Of a stretch of 64,000 nt of DNA, positions 7,629-16,321 are shown piece by piece. The notes under the pieces were generated by a model. The model was not told the origin of the DNA, ran no database searches, and saw nothing but the letters and a program-made list of their open reading frames with translations. This DNA is from Comamonas sp. lk. GTDB lineage: Bacteria > Pseudomonadota > Gammaproteobacteria > Burkholderiales > Burkholderiaceae_C. The stretch covers positions 62,001 through 126,000 of the forward strand of contig CAMELV010000007.1 in the NCBI GenBank assembly GCA_945925985.1, given 5' to 3'. Both the position numbers and the translations under genes were made by a program. Numbering within the stretch: the stretch's first letter is position 1; every line of letters starts with the position of its first letter.

Positions 7629-8396
7629 ATGATGAAGCACGCATTTGTGACCGGCGGCGGTGGAGACATAGGCGCGGCGATTGGCGCGCGGGCTATCGCG
7701 GCTGGCTACCAAGTGCTCCTAGTCGACCAAGACGGCGCCCGCGCGAAACAACAGGCCACTCAACTAAAGGGCGCCATCGGACTGGCCTGCGATGTCACCG
7801 ACGAGGCGTCCGTCGAATCTGCGCTAGACCTGGCCGCAACAAATTTCGGGGGCGCACCCGATCTCGTGGTCAACTGCGCGGGCATTGCCCGGTTCGCGCC
7901 CTTGATGGACCAGTCATTGGCCGACTTTCGCCGGGTCCTGGACGTTAATCTGGTCAGCGGCTTCATCGTCGGCCGAGCGGCTGCGCGCCGCATGGCCCAG
8001 CGGGGTTCAGGCTGCATCGTCAACATCACCTCTATCAATGGTGTCACGCCGGCACCCAACAGTGGGGCCTATCCTGCATCGAAGTCAGGGCTTGCCAAAC
8101 TAACCGAATTGATGGCTGTCGAATGGGGTCCCCTCGGATTGCGTGTCAACGCCGTCGCACCTGGTTTCATTGACGCAGGACTGTCGGCTCCATTTTTCGC
8201 AAATGAGACCGTGCGCAGCCTTCGAGAAAAAGCGGTGCCCACCCGGCGCCTGGGGCGATCCGAGGATATCGCGGACGCAGTGATTTTTCTGGCTTCGGAC
8301 GCTGCCAGCTATATCAACGGGCATGAATTGATTGTGGATGGCGGCGCCTCTCGCGCCTTGCTCGCCTTGCTGCCACGGGAGGCGCCCGGGTCATGA
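7629..8396 (+). CDS. SDR-family dehydrogenase/reductase
   Basis: A 255-residue classical SDR. The cofactor motif GGGGDIGAA lies near residue 9. An acidic residue after the second strand (LLVDQDG) suggests NAD(H) preference. NCAGIA, the Ser of NITSINGV and the YPASK catalytic motif (about residue 148) complete the active site. SDRs interconvert alcohols and ketones, so it probably oxidises a hydroxylated intermediate. Two adjacent ATG codons (7629, 7632) are possible. It is the first gene of the plus operon that continues into the LIV transporter 58 bases downstream. Confidence 0.9.
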   Translation: MMKHAFVTGGGGDIGAAIGARAIAAGYQVLLVDQDGARAKQQATQLKGAIGLACDVTDEASVESALDLAATNFGGAPDLVVNCAGIARFAPLMDQSLADFRRVLDVNLVSGFIVGRAAARRMAQRGSGCIVNITSINGVTPAPNSGAYPASKSGLAKLTELMAVEWGPLGLRVNAVAPGFIDAGLSAPFFANETVRSLREKAVPTRRLGRSEDIADAVIFLASDAASYINGHELIVDGGASRALLALLPREAPGS

Positions 8397-8454
8397 TGGT
8401 TACCAGCATCGGCGCGCAGATGGCCGCAATGCCCAGTCGGACCGGGAGAGCAGG

Positions 8455-9348
8455 ATGATCATCCAACAACTTCTGAATGGGCTGATCGTCGGTGGTGTAT
8501 ACGCCTTGTTCGCCATCGGCTTCACCCTGGTCTTTGGTATCCACCAGGTGTTAAACCTAGCCCATGGCGCTGTCTTTATGACCGGCGCATTTATTGCGCT
8601 GTATTCAGTGCTTGGAGGCTGGCCGCTGTGGGCCGGCTTTTTGCTGGCCATGTTGGGCAGCGGGCTGCTGTCCGTCCTGATCGAGTTTGGTGCGTTTCGC
8701 AAGCTGCGCAAAAGTGGGCCACTGGAGCTAGAGTTCGGCGCCATCATTACGTCTATCGGTGCCGGGTTGGCCATCATGGCCGTGGCGCAAAAGGTGTCAA
8801 ACACCCAGATCATGCGCTTCCCGTTCGAAACCATGCCCGTGGTAATTTTTGAATTCTTCGGTTTGCGTGTTTCGGCGCTGCAACTGGTCATGGCCGCTTG
8901 TGCAGCCATTCTGGTCGTAGGGTTGACGGCTTATCTGTACCGCACAGCGTTTGGGCGGCAGGTGAGAGCGGTGGCAGGTAATGAACGTGCGGCGACACTG
9001 GTCGGGGTCAACCCTAACTTTGTCTATTTTCAGACATTTTTCATGTCTGGCGCGTTGGCCGGCGCTGCTGGCGTGCTGGTAGGCCTGGCCTTCAACAGCA
9101 TTCACTTCGTGATGGGAGAGCCCTACCTTCTGCGCGGCTTTGTGGTGGTGATTCTCGGGGGCCTGGGCAGCATTCCGGGCGCCCTGTTGGCCGGCCTTTT
9201 GCTGGGCATGATGCAGACACTTACGGTGGCCTTCCTGCCTTCGGGCCTGACCGACACCATCATTTTTTCCTTGCTCTTTCTGATTCTGCTGTTCCGGCCG
9301 CACGGCCTGCTCGGCAAACCAGAAGCTGGCGCCATGCGGGGACGCTGA
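8455..9348 (+). CDS. livH: LIV-type ABC transporter permease (LivH type), system 1
   Basis: A 297-residue inner-membrane permease with about eight hydrophobic segments. The family N-terminus QQLLNGLIVGGVYALFAIG and the segment LNLAHGAVFMTGA are clear, and the late cytoplasmic loop reads GGLGSIPGALLAG. It forms the channel with the LivM protein of the next gene. The ATG at 8455 follows GGGAGAGCAGG and was chosen over an in-frame start at 8332 that overlaps the SDR gene. The family imports branched-chain amino acids, amides, urea or aromatic acids. The catabolic context favours an organic acid substrate. Confidence 0.93.
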   Translation: MIIQQLLNGLIVGGVYALFAIGFTLVFGIHQVLNLAHGAVFMTGAFIALYSVLGGWPLWAGFLLAMLGSGLLSVLIEFGAFRKLRKSGPLELEFGAIITSIGAGLAIMAVAQKVSNTQIMRFPFETMPVVIFEFFGLRVSALQLVMAACAAILVVGLTAYLYRTAFGRQVRAVAGNERAATLVGVNPNFVYFQTFFMSGALAGAAGVLVGLAFNSIHFVMGEPYLLRGFVVVILGGLGSIPGALLAGLLLGMMQTLTVAFLPSGLTDTIIFSLLFLILLFRPHGLLGKPEAGAMRGR

Positions 9349-10238
9349 TGCTGCAACTCTTTATTGCCTACCAGCCGCTGATTGACCTGTTCCTGCTGCA
9401 CTCGGGTTTGGCCCTGGCACAGTACCTCGTTTTGCGCGCTGGCGTGTTCTCGGTTGCCAATGCTGGACTGACAGCGATTGGCGCCTATTTGGCCGCTGGC
9501 CTGACGCTCAAGGCAGGCGTGCACCCTGCAGTCGCCATGGTGCTGGGTGCCATAGCCGGCATGCTGGTGTCGATGCTGCTCTCCCTGCCGCTGGCGCGCT
9601 TGCGGGGGGTCTACCAGGCGATCGCCACGCTCGCATTTGTTCAAGTGGTGTTGTCACTCAACGTCTACTCGGAGAGCCTCACCGGCGGAGCAATGGGCAT
9701 GAACGGCATCCCGAAAGTGGTGTCAACCTGGACGCTTCTGATTGCGCTGGCGTGCACGCTGTACATTGTCTGGGCGATCAACCAGACCCGCTTGGGGCGC
9801 GCCTTCGACGCGATCCGCCAGGACGAAACCGTTGCCGCTTCGTTGGGCACCTCGGTTCGCTACCATCAAACCGTGGCATTCGCCCTTTCGGGCGGCATCG
9901 CGGGCTTTTACGGCGGCTTGGAGGCTTTTCACTCGTATTCCATAGAACCCAGCCGGTTCGGCTTTGAGTTCGTTGTGGCCATCCTCTCGTACGTGGTTCT
10001 GGGCGGGCGCCGCTCGATCTGGGGGCCTGTGGTCGGCACTGCCGTTCTGCTGGCCCTGCCAGAGCTGGCACGGCCTTTGGCGGACTACCGAACCCTGGTC
10101 TATGGTCTGATCATGGTGTTGGTCATGGGCTATCTGCCACGCGGCGTCTACGACACCTTTGCGGAATTCCTTTACCGCCGACGCATTGCACGCATGGACC
10201 GCGCGGCCATGGCCAAATCACAAGGGGATGCGCCATGA
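9348..10238 (+). CDS. livM: LIV-type ABC transporter permease (LivM type), system 1
   Basis: A 296-residue inner-membrane permease, partner of LivH. Family features are the substrate-path segment ARLRGVYQAIATLAFVQV (about residue 83), RAFDAIRQDE in the ATPase-coupling loop and VLGGRRSIWGPVVG. Its start codon overlaps the livH stop (TGATG), which indicates translational coupling. The C-terminus is short and basic, with no fused ATPase domain. Confidence 0.93.
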   Translation: MLQLFIAYQPLIDLFLLHSGLALAQYLVLRAGVFSVANAGLTAIGAYLAAGLTLKAGVHPAVAMVLGAIAGMLVSMLLSLPLARLRGVYQAIATLAFVQVVLSLNVYSESLTGGAMGMNGIPKVVSTWTLLIALACTLYIVWAINQTRLGRAFDAIRQDETVAASLGTSVRYHQTVAFALSGGIAGFYGGLEAFHSYSIEPSRFGFEFVVAILSYVVLGGRRSIWGPVVGTAVLLALPELARPLADYRTLVYGLIMVLVMGYLPRGVYDTFAEFLYRRRIARMDRAAMAKSQGDAP

Positions 10239-10990
10239 GCACGCTGGTCCTGGACCAGGTGTCCAAGCATTTTGGCGGCGTGGTGGCAGCCGACAAGGTC
10301 TCCATGCAGATCCCGCCAGGACGCATTACCGGCCTCATCGGTCCCAACGGCGCAGGCAAGTCCACCATCGTCAACCTGATCACCGGCATGATGTCGCTCA
10401 CGGCCGGGACGATCCGCTTGGGCGACCGTGACCTGACGACTACCTCACCCCATGAGATCAGCCGAGCAGGGTTGGCACGGACTTTCCAGAATATTCGCCT
10501 GTTCAAGGAAGCGCCAGCCATTGACAACGTCATGGGTGGCTTCCACCGACACGAAGACAGCTCTTTACTGGCCAGCATCCTGGCCCTGCCCTCGGCCCGG
10601 GCCGAAACACGGCGCATTCGGGCGCGAGCCGCTGAATTACTGGAACGGTTCAACATGACGCGCTACGCCAGTTTTCCGGCGGGTGGCTTGGCTTATGGTC
10701 ACCAGCGGCGGGTCGAGTTCATGCGCGCCCTGGCCTCCCAACCGAACGTCTTGCTGCTCGACGAACCCGTGGCCGGCATGAATGACGTAGAGGCCAACGA
10801 GATGGGCGTGATCTTCAAGGAACTTGCCGCAGAGGGCATGGCAGTCTTGCTGATTGAGCACAACATGCGGTTTGTCACCCGACTGTGCGAACACGTCTAT
10901 GTCCTGGACGGCGGCCGTCTGATCTCTGAAGGCGAGCCCAAAAAAGTCATCGCCGACCCAGCCGTCATTGCTGCCTATCTGGGCGCCTGA
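10235..10990 (+). CDS. livG: LIV-type ABC transporter ATPase (LivG type), system 1
   Basis: A 251-residue ABC ATPase. Walker A is GPNGAGKST (about residue 36), the signature region is LAYGHQRR as in LivG proteins, and Walker B plus catalytic Glu is VLLLDEP; the H-loop lies in LLIEHNMRF. It powers import together with the LivF ATPase of the next gene. The start overlaps the livM stop by ATGA. Confidence 0.94.
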   Translation: MSTLVLDQVSKHFGGVVAADKVSMQIPPGRITGLIGPNGAGKSTIVNLITGMMSLTAGTIRLGDRDLTTTSPHEISRAGLARTFQNIRLFKEAPAIDNVMGGFHRHEDSSLLASILALPSARAETRRIRARAAELLERFNMTRYASFPAGGLAYGHQRRVEFMRALASQPNVLLLDEPVAGMNDVEANEMGVIFKELAAEGMAVLLIEHNMRFVTRLCEHVYVLDGGRLISEGEPKKVIADPAVIAAYLGA

Positions 10991-11003
10991 GCGAAGTAAC
11001 ACC

Positions 11004-11720
11004 ATGCTGGAAATCACGGATCTCAAAGCCAACTACAGTGGCATTCAGGCACTGCGCGGTGTCAGCCTGTCAGTCAAACAAGGGGAAATGGTTGCACTGA
11101 TCGGCCCCAATGGCGCAGGCAAGTCCACCCTGCTCAACTGCGTCAGCGCGCAAGTCCACCCCGCCGGCGGATCAATCAAGCTGGACGGCCGAGAGATGAT
11201 CGGCCAGAACGCCTGGACGGTGTCGCGATCCGGCCTGCTCCAAGTCCCAGAGGGTCGTCAAGTCTTTGCAGAAATGACCGTCCTGGAGAACCTTCAGCTG
11301 GGCGGTACCGCTTTACGTACGCGAGCAGCCGCCTACCCACTCAAGCGGGTGCTAGAACTGTTCCCCATTCTCGATGAACGCCGACAGCAGTTAGCTGGCT
11401 CACTGTCGGGCGGACAGCAACAAATGCTTGCGATTGGTCGTGCGTTGATGGGCGGCCCCCGACTGCTGCTGCTGGACGAACCCAGTCTGGGACTCGCGCC
11501 GCTGGTGGTCAAGCAAGTGTTTGCGACCTTGCGCGCGCTCAATGAGGGCGGCTTGACCATTTTGCTGATCGAACAAAACGCCAAGCAAGCGCTCGAGGTC
11601 ACCAGTCGGGCCTATGTGATCGAGCAGGGACGGATCGTCCACGCCGGTCCAAGCAGTGAACTGGCCAACGACCCGGAAATCGAAGCTCACTATTTGGGCC
11701 AGGGCGGCTCGACCGATTGA
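11004..11720 (+). CDS. livF: LIV-type ABC transporter ATPase (LivF type), system 1
   Basis: A 238-residue ABC ATPase with Walker A GPNGAGKST, the canonical signature LSGGQQQM, Walker B LLLLDEPS and the H-loop ILLIEQN. It pairs with LivG. The ATG at 11004, 14 bases after the livG stop, gives the standard LivF N-terminus (MLEITDLKANYSG) and was preferred to the upstream in-frame start at 10968. Confidence 0.94.
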   Translation: MLEITDLKANYSGIQALRGVSLSVKQGEMVALIGPNGAGKSTLLNCVSAQVHPAGGSIKLDGREMIGQNAWTVSRSGLLQVPEGRQVFAEMTVLENLQLGGTALRTRAAAYPLKRVLELFPILDERRQQLAGSLSGGQQQMLAIGRALMGGPRLLLLDEPSLGLAPLVVKQVFATLRALNEGGLTILLIEQNAKQALEVTSRAYVIEQGRIVHAGPSSELANDPEIEAHYLGQGGSTD

Positions 11721-11755
11721 TTTTCATTGACATTTTTTCAACAGGAGACTTTTTT

Positions 11756-12886
11756 ATGAAACCGATGATCTCTCTGCTGGCAGCGACCAGCGTTGCCATG
11801 CTAACCAGTGTCTCTTCAGCGCAAGCCCAGGAAGTCAAGTTGGGCGTGGTGATGTCCAACACCGGCACCTATGCTTTTGTGGGCACGCCCGTGATCAACG
11901 CCATCCGCATGGCTTTCGACGAGATGCAGGCCAGCAACTACTTCGGCACTACCAAGGTCAGCCTGATGATCGAGGACAACCGCTCGAATACGCAGGAAGC
12001 GCTGGCCCTTTTGACCCGGATGGCCACCCGCGATAACGCCGTCATGGTGATCGGTCCGGTCGCCACCGGCGAAGCCATGGCAGCCGCTCCAGTCGCCAAT
12101 GAATTAAAGATACCGATCTTCACTACTGCAACGTCGCCAGCCGTGCTGAAACCGGGTCCCTGGGTGTTTAAGGTAACTGAAACAGCCGACCAGTACATGA
12201 CTCTGCTGGGGGAACACATCGCTCAAAAACGAAAGCCCAAAAACTGCTTCAACATCACGATCAGAGATAACGAGGGGTACATCCTTCAAAACAACGTGTT
12301 CCGCGATACCATCAAAAAGGGTGGCGTGGCGATAGCTGCGGAGGAGTCAATCCTGTCGGCAGACACCGATTTCACCGCACTCGCCACCAAAATTGTCACC
12401 AGCAAGGCGGACTGCTTATTTCTTTCAACCCCGCCTGAGCAAGGTGCAAACATTATTTTGCAAGCCAGGCAGGCCGGTATGCCAGCGAACACGCTGTTGG
12501 TCGGTAATACTGGCATGGGCGCCAACTTTGTCAAGGCTGGCGGCTCGGCAGTTGATGGCACTGTGTTTTCTGCGGAATCCGTCCCAACCGGTGTTAACGA
12601 CCTTGCCAAGACTTTCATTGTGAACTACACCAAACGGTACAACGTGACGCCTGATTCCTGGGCCATGGTGGGCTACTCCATGGCTCTGATCGCGGCCAAT
12701 GCGATCAAAGCTGCGGGGCCCAACCCGACCCGTGACAAAGTGCGCGAAGCCATGCTGGCGACCAAAAATCTGCCCGTGGTCATCGGACGGGGCACGTGGT
12801 CCATTGCGGATCCTGTCACCCGCATACCGACCTTTGGCTACGCTGTGTTGAAGATTCAAGGCGGCAAATTTGTTGAAGACAAATAG
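11756..12886 (+). CDS. Periplasmic substrate-binding protein of LIV system 1
   Basis: A 376-residue type I periplasmic binding protein (ABC_sub_bind/Peripla_BP_6). A Sec signal peptide of about 24 residues ends at SSAQA and the mature protein starts QEVKLGVV. The fold shows GTYAFVGTP in the first lobe, VIGPVATGEAMA in the ligand cleft, then TDFTALATKI and the C-terminal TFGYAVLKI. It captures the solute for the LivHMGF complex encoded just upstream. The ATG at 11756 is preceded by ACAGGAGAC, whereas an in-frame start at 11717 would bury the signal peptide. Related proteins bind amino acids or aromatic acids, so the ligand is open. Confidence 0.92.
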   Translation: MKPMISLLAATSVAMLTSVSSAQAQEVKLGVVMSNTGTYAFVGTPVINAIRMAFDEMQASNYFGTTKVSLMIEDNRSNTQEALALLTRMATRDNAVMVIGPVATGEAMAAAPVANELKIPIFTTATSPAVLKPGPWVFKVTETADQYMTLLGEHIAQKRKPKNCFNITIRDNEGYILQNNVFRDTIKKGGVAIAAEESILSADTDFTALATKIVTSKADCLFLSTPPEQGANIILQARQAGMPANTLLVGNTGMGANFVKAGGSAVDGTVFSAESVPTGVNDLAKTFIVNYTKRYNVTPDSWAMVGYSMALIAANAIKAAGPNPTRDKVREAMLATKNLPVVIGRGTWSIADPVTRIPTFGYAVLKIQGGKFVEDK

Positions 12887-13002
12887 TCCGACTTTCGTTT
12901 CTGATTCAGGATGCGGGTCTTCCGGCGCGGCCGGCTCCGCTTCCATCTCAGATTGATCACTCTACTGGCAGCTCGCACAGACTTATTTGAGGAAACCAAC
13001 TC

Positions 13003-13764
13003 ATGCGTGAAGTGAAAGACATGTCGGTGCTGATCACGGGCGGCGGCTCTGGTATTGGCGAGGGAACGGCCCGTCTGTTTGCCGCGCGCGGCGCCAAAGT
13101 CACGATCAGCGGTAGGCGGCGGGACAAGATTGAGGCCGTCGCAGCCTCAATTGGCCCGGCCTGCAAGGCCGTGGTGGGCGATGTGACGGTACAGGCGGAT
13201 CGACTGGCTATGCTCGAGGCGGCGGTAGCACATGGTGGCAAGCTGGATGTGCTGGTGAATAATGCCGCCAATATGTACCGTCAAGCCATCGCTGAGTACA
13301 CCGAGCAGGTGCTGCAAGAAGCGTTCAATACCAATGTCATCTCTGGGATGATGCTGTCGAGTATGGCCGTTCCTCACCTCGAGAAAACACAGGGCGCCAT
13401 TATTTTCCTGGGCTCCATCCACAATCGACGGGCCTACCCTGGCGCCTCTCCCTACGCCACCACCAAGGCAGCCGTTGAGGGCCTGTCACGCGTGATGGCG
13501 GCTGAGCTTGGCAGGCGCCAAATTCGGGTGGCCTGCGTGCTGCCCGGCGCTGTCAGTACAGAGATCAACTTGCGCGCCGGCCTGTTTACAGCGGAGCAGG
13601 CTGACGCGCGCTATGCAGCCATCGCCCCAGACCATGCACTGGCCCGAATTGGCACGGTGGCTGAGGTTGCCGAGGCCATTGAATACCTAGCCCGTGCCGA
13701 GTGGGTGACAGGTGTCGCGCTTGAGGTTGACGGCGGCTTGGGACTTGGTGTGTCGAAGTTTTAA
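13003..13764 (+). CDS. SDR-family dehydrogenase/reductase
   Basis: A 253-residue classical SDR with the cofactor motif GGGSGIGEG (about residue 12), an Arg-rich patch after strand 2 (SGRRRDK) that suggests NADP(H), NNAANM, the catalytic Ser in FLGSIHNR and YATTK (about residue 153). The C-terminal GVALEVDGG is normal. The start is preceded by GAGGAAACC. It lies 116 bases after the binding-protein gene and immediately before the tandem P450s, so oxidation of a P450-made alcohol is plausible. Confidence 0.9.
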   Translation: MREVKDMSVLITGGGSGIGEGTARLFAARGAKVTISGRRRDKIEAVAASIGPACKAVVGDVTVQADRLAMLEAAVAHGGKLDVLVNNAANMYRQAIAEYTEQVLQEAFNTNVISGMMLSSMAVPHLEKTQGAIIFLGSIHNRRAYPGASPYATTKAAVEGLSRVMAAELGRRQIRVACVLPGAVSTEINLRAGLFTAEQADARYAAIAPDHALARIGTVAEVAEAIEYLARAEWVTGVALEVDGGLGLGVSKF

Positions 13765-13859
13765 GTGTTTTGTGTGGCGATGAACTGCGGACGATGAACG
13801 ACTGCGTCTCTGACACACCACGAGGCACGAGCTGAAGAATCAACCCACAAGGAGAAGGC

Positions 13860-15062
13860 GTGGCCTCCATCACCGTAAGCGACTATAAGCAGGCCAGTGA
13901 CACCCTGCGACTGACCGACCTTCGCCAGTCCTTGTATGACGAGGGCGCTATCTTGATGGACAAGGTCCTGGTCAACCTCCATGGCACAGAGCACCGCAAC
14001 CGCCGCAATGTCGAAGCCAAGGTGTTCCGCCGTGATTTTTTTCACTGGTATGAAAGGGAGATATTTCCCACCACACTCAGTGAGACGCTGCGCCCCTACC
14101 TGGACAACGGAAAGCTCGATTTGGTCGATTTCGGTTTTCGGGTCATGATGAACCTGACTGCCGACTTTGCTGGCGTCGATCGACCCAAGCGAACGGCTGA
14201 AGAGACGGCCCAACTGCTGCGAATCCTACGGACCTTCGGTAAGGCGGCTACCCTGGGACAGGCCTTGGGCAACCGCGATGAGATTCGTGCCGAGATTAGT
14301 CAGGCTCTGCGTGAATTTGACACCGATTTTTTTCAAGCCTCGCTGAAGCGACGTCAGGGCATCCTGGCTCAGTTTGAACGCGGCGAAGTCGCCGAGGACG
14401 ATTTGCCTCGCGACGTTCTGGTCGAGCTCTTGCGTAGCCGGGACGAGGTACCCATTGAGCCCGATGTATTGATGAAAGAGATCGGCTTCTTCCTGCTGGC
14501 CGGTGCCTTTACCTCCATCCACACGTTTACGCATGCCATGCACGAGATATTTTGCTGGCGCTCGGACCACCCAGAGGACGCGGCACGCTACCGGGAGGAC
14601 CCACTTTTTCTGCAAAAAGCCATTCATGAAAGCATGCGCCTGCACCCCTCCAGTCCGACGGCAGGACGACGCCCAGTTTGCCCGGTGCAATTGCCAACGG
14701 GCGACCAGGCGACGCCAGAAGACCAAGTCAATGTCGACCTGCTGTCTGCGAATCGCGATACAAAGGTATTTGGTGCTGACGCCGCCGACTACTGCCCCCA
14801 CCGGGAAATACCACGCGGCATTGGTCCCTACGGGTTGTCCTTCGGAACCGGCATGCATGCCTGCATCGGGCTGAATCTGGCCGCGGGGACGCTGCCAAGG
14901 GCAGACACCTTGGTGTCAGAGCACCAATTTGGAACCGTGACCTTGATCGCGCGGGAATTGATCTTGCACGGTGCCCGCCCTGACCCAGACGCAGCCGGCG
15001 TTGTGGACCGCTCGACAATCCGGAACAACTGGGCCAGCTATCCCATATTGCTAAATCTCTGA
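13860..15062 (+). CDS. Cytochrome P450, first of a tandem pair
   Basis: A 400-residue soluble bacterial P450. The ExxR motif is ESMR at 257-260. The haem loop is FGTGMHACIG, with the proximal Cys at 335. The I-helix reads AGAFTS at 214-219, where most P450s have AGxD/ET: the acidic residue of the proton-relay acid-alcohol pair is replaced by Phe. The protein aligns without gaps at these motifs to the next gene. GTG at 13860 follows AAGGAGAAGG. No ferredoxin or ferredoxin reductase gene accompanies it, so electrons must come from elsewhere. Predicted role: hydroxylation of the imported substrate. Confidence 0.88.
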   Translation: MASITVSDYKQASDTLRLTDLRQSLYDEGAILMDKVLVNLHGTEHRNRRNVEAKVFRRDFFHWYEREIFPTTLSETLRPYLDNGKLDLVDFGFRVMMNLTADFAGVDRPKRTAEETAQLLRILRTFGKAATLGQALGNRDEIRAEISQALREFDTDFFQASLKRRQGILAQFERGEVAEDDLPRDVLVELLRSRDEVPIEPDVLMKEIGFFLLAGAFTSIHTFTHAMHEIFCWRSDHPEDAARYREDPLFLQKAIHESMRLHPSSPTAGRRPVCPVQLPTGDQATPEDQVNVDLLSANRDTKVFGADAADYCPHREIPRGIGPYGLSFGTGMHACIGLNLAAGTLPRADTLVSEHQFGTVTLIARELILHGARPDPDAAGVVDRSTIRNNWASYPILLNL

Positions 15063-15074
15063 GGGGTAAAACTG

Positions 15075-16283
15075 TTGAAAACCATCACAGTCAGCGGCTA
15101 CGATGTGGCCTCCGACACGCTGCGGGATCAGCGCCTGGCGCAGTCGTTGTACGACGAAGGCGCGGTGATCATGGCGGATGTGCTTCTGGTACTGCACGGC
15201 GCCGAGCATCGGGCGCGACGACTGCTAGAGCTGCGAGTTTTCCGGAGAGATTTTTTTCGTTATTACGAGCACGTTGTCTTCCCCGCTACCTTGAAGCAAA
15301 CGGTCGCACCGTATGAAACCGCTGGCCGCGCTGACCTGATGGCATTGAGTTATCGGCTCACCATGAACCTTACGGCAGATTTTGCGGGCATTGACCGCCC
15401 GCTGCGCGATGCAGAAGAAACCGAACGCTTGCGGCGGCAAGTGATGGTGTTTAGTGAGGGCGCGACGCTGGTGCACTCCACTCGGGATAAAGAAACCGTT
15501 CGCAACGAAGTACGGGCTGCCCTGGCGGAATTCAAAACAACGTTTTATGAACCCTCTCTGGCCAGACGCGAACTGCTGCTCGCCGACTTTGCAGCCGGAA
15601 AGATCACGGAAGAAGATGTTCCGCGAGATGTATTGACCGTGCTTTTGAAAAACGATGAACGGGTGGAAATGGCGCCCGATCTGATGATGCGGGAAATTGC
15701 CTTTTATCTGCAGGCGGGTTCGCACAGTACCGCCAATGCCACGGCCCATGCCTTCCATGATGTCATCACCTGGTGCGCCAACCATCCCCACGATCAGCAA
15801 CGGGTCGACATGGACCCCCTGTTCCTTCAACGATGCGTCCATGAAAGCCTTCGACTTCACCCCGCCAGCCCAGTCGCTTGGCGCCGGTCAACTTGCCCCA
15901 TGACACTCCCAACAGGCGCCGATGCCGATGCCGATGACCGGGTGGTGATAGACCTGGCAACCGCTAATCGCGATCCGTCGATCTTTGGTGCCGATGCCGA
16001 TACCTTCAACCCCCATCGCACCTTGCGCGAAGGGACGCCGCCCTGGGGTTTGACCTTCGGCATCGGCGTGCATACCTGCCTGGGGCGTGACCTCGATGGA
16101 GGCGTACAGCCACGGGCTGACACCGACCCTTTGACCCATCAATATGGCATCGTCCCGCTATTGGTACAAGAGCTCCTCAAGCGCAAAGCGCGTCCCGACC
16201 CGACTGACCCAGCTCGTGCGGCCAGCCACACCGAGCGCGCGAACTGGGGTTACTACCCGATACTTTTAGATCCCGTGTGCTGA
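15075..16283 (+). CDS. Cytochrome P450, second of a tandem pair
   Basis: A 402-residue P450 paralogous to the preceding gene; both share SQ/GYxxASDTLR near the N-terminus and the QSLYDEGA stretch. ExxR is ESLR starting at 257, and the haem loop is FGIGVHTCLG with Cys335. The I-helix reads AGSHST at 214-219, again without the usual acid: His occupies its place and Ser the next. TTG at 15075 follows GAGGGG with normal spacing, 12 bases after the first P450's stop, so the two are probably co-translated. A pair acting in sequence or as a heterodimer is possible. Confidence 0.87.
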   Translation: MKTITVSGYDVASDTLRDQRLAQSLYDEGAVIMADVLLVLHGAEHRARRLLELRVFRRDFFRYYEHVVFPATLKQTVAPYETAGRADLMALSYRLTMNLTADFAGIDRPLRDAEETERLRRQVMVFSEGATLVHSTRDKETVRNEVRAALAEFKTTFYEPSLARRELLLADFAAGKITEEDVPRDVLTVLLKNDERVEMAPDLMMREIAFYLQAGSHSTANATAHAFHDVITWCANHPHDQQRVDMDPLFLQRCVHESLRLHPASPVAWRRSTCPMTLPTGADADADDRVVIDLATANRDPSIFGADADTFNPHRTLREGTPPWGLTFGIGVHTCLGRDLDGGVQPRADTDPLTHQYGIVPLLVQELLKRKARPDPTDPARAASHTERANWGYYPILLDPVC

Positions 16284-16297
16284 TGGGAAGTCCACTC

Positions 16298-16321
16298 ATG
16301 AACAAAGGCACCCAGAGATGA
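16298..16321 (+). CDS. Mini-ORF coupled to the downstream unknown gene
   Basis: ATG at 16298 follows GGGAAG at good spacing and encodes MNKGTQR. Its TGA (16319-16321) overlaps the ATG at 16318 of the next gene. The larger gene has only a weak ribosome-binding site of its own, so reinitiation from this mini-ORF could drive it. Seven codons may also arise by chance. Confidence 0.3.
   Translation: MNKGTQR

Noticed and set aside
8455-11720. Calling system 1 a true branched-chain amino acid transporter
   Set aside because: LIV family membership is clear, but many members carry aromatic or other organic acids. The setting among oxygenases makes amino-acid uptake unlikely, so the lettered symbols indicate subunit type only.
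12887-13002. GC-rich CCGGCGCGGCCGG element as a terminator after the first binding protein
   Set aside because: The stem is only 5 bases long with a 3-base loop and no T-run follows; the downstream SDR is probably cotranscribed.
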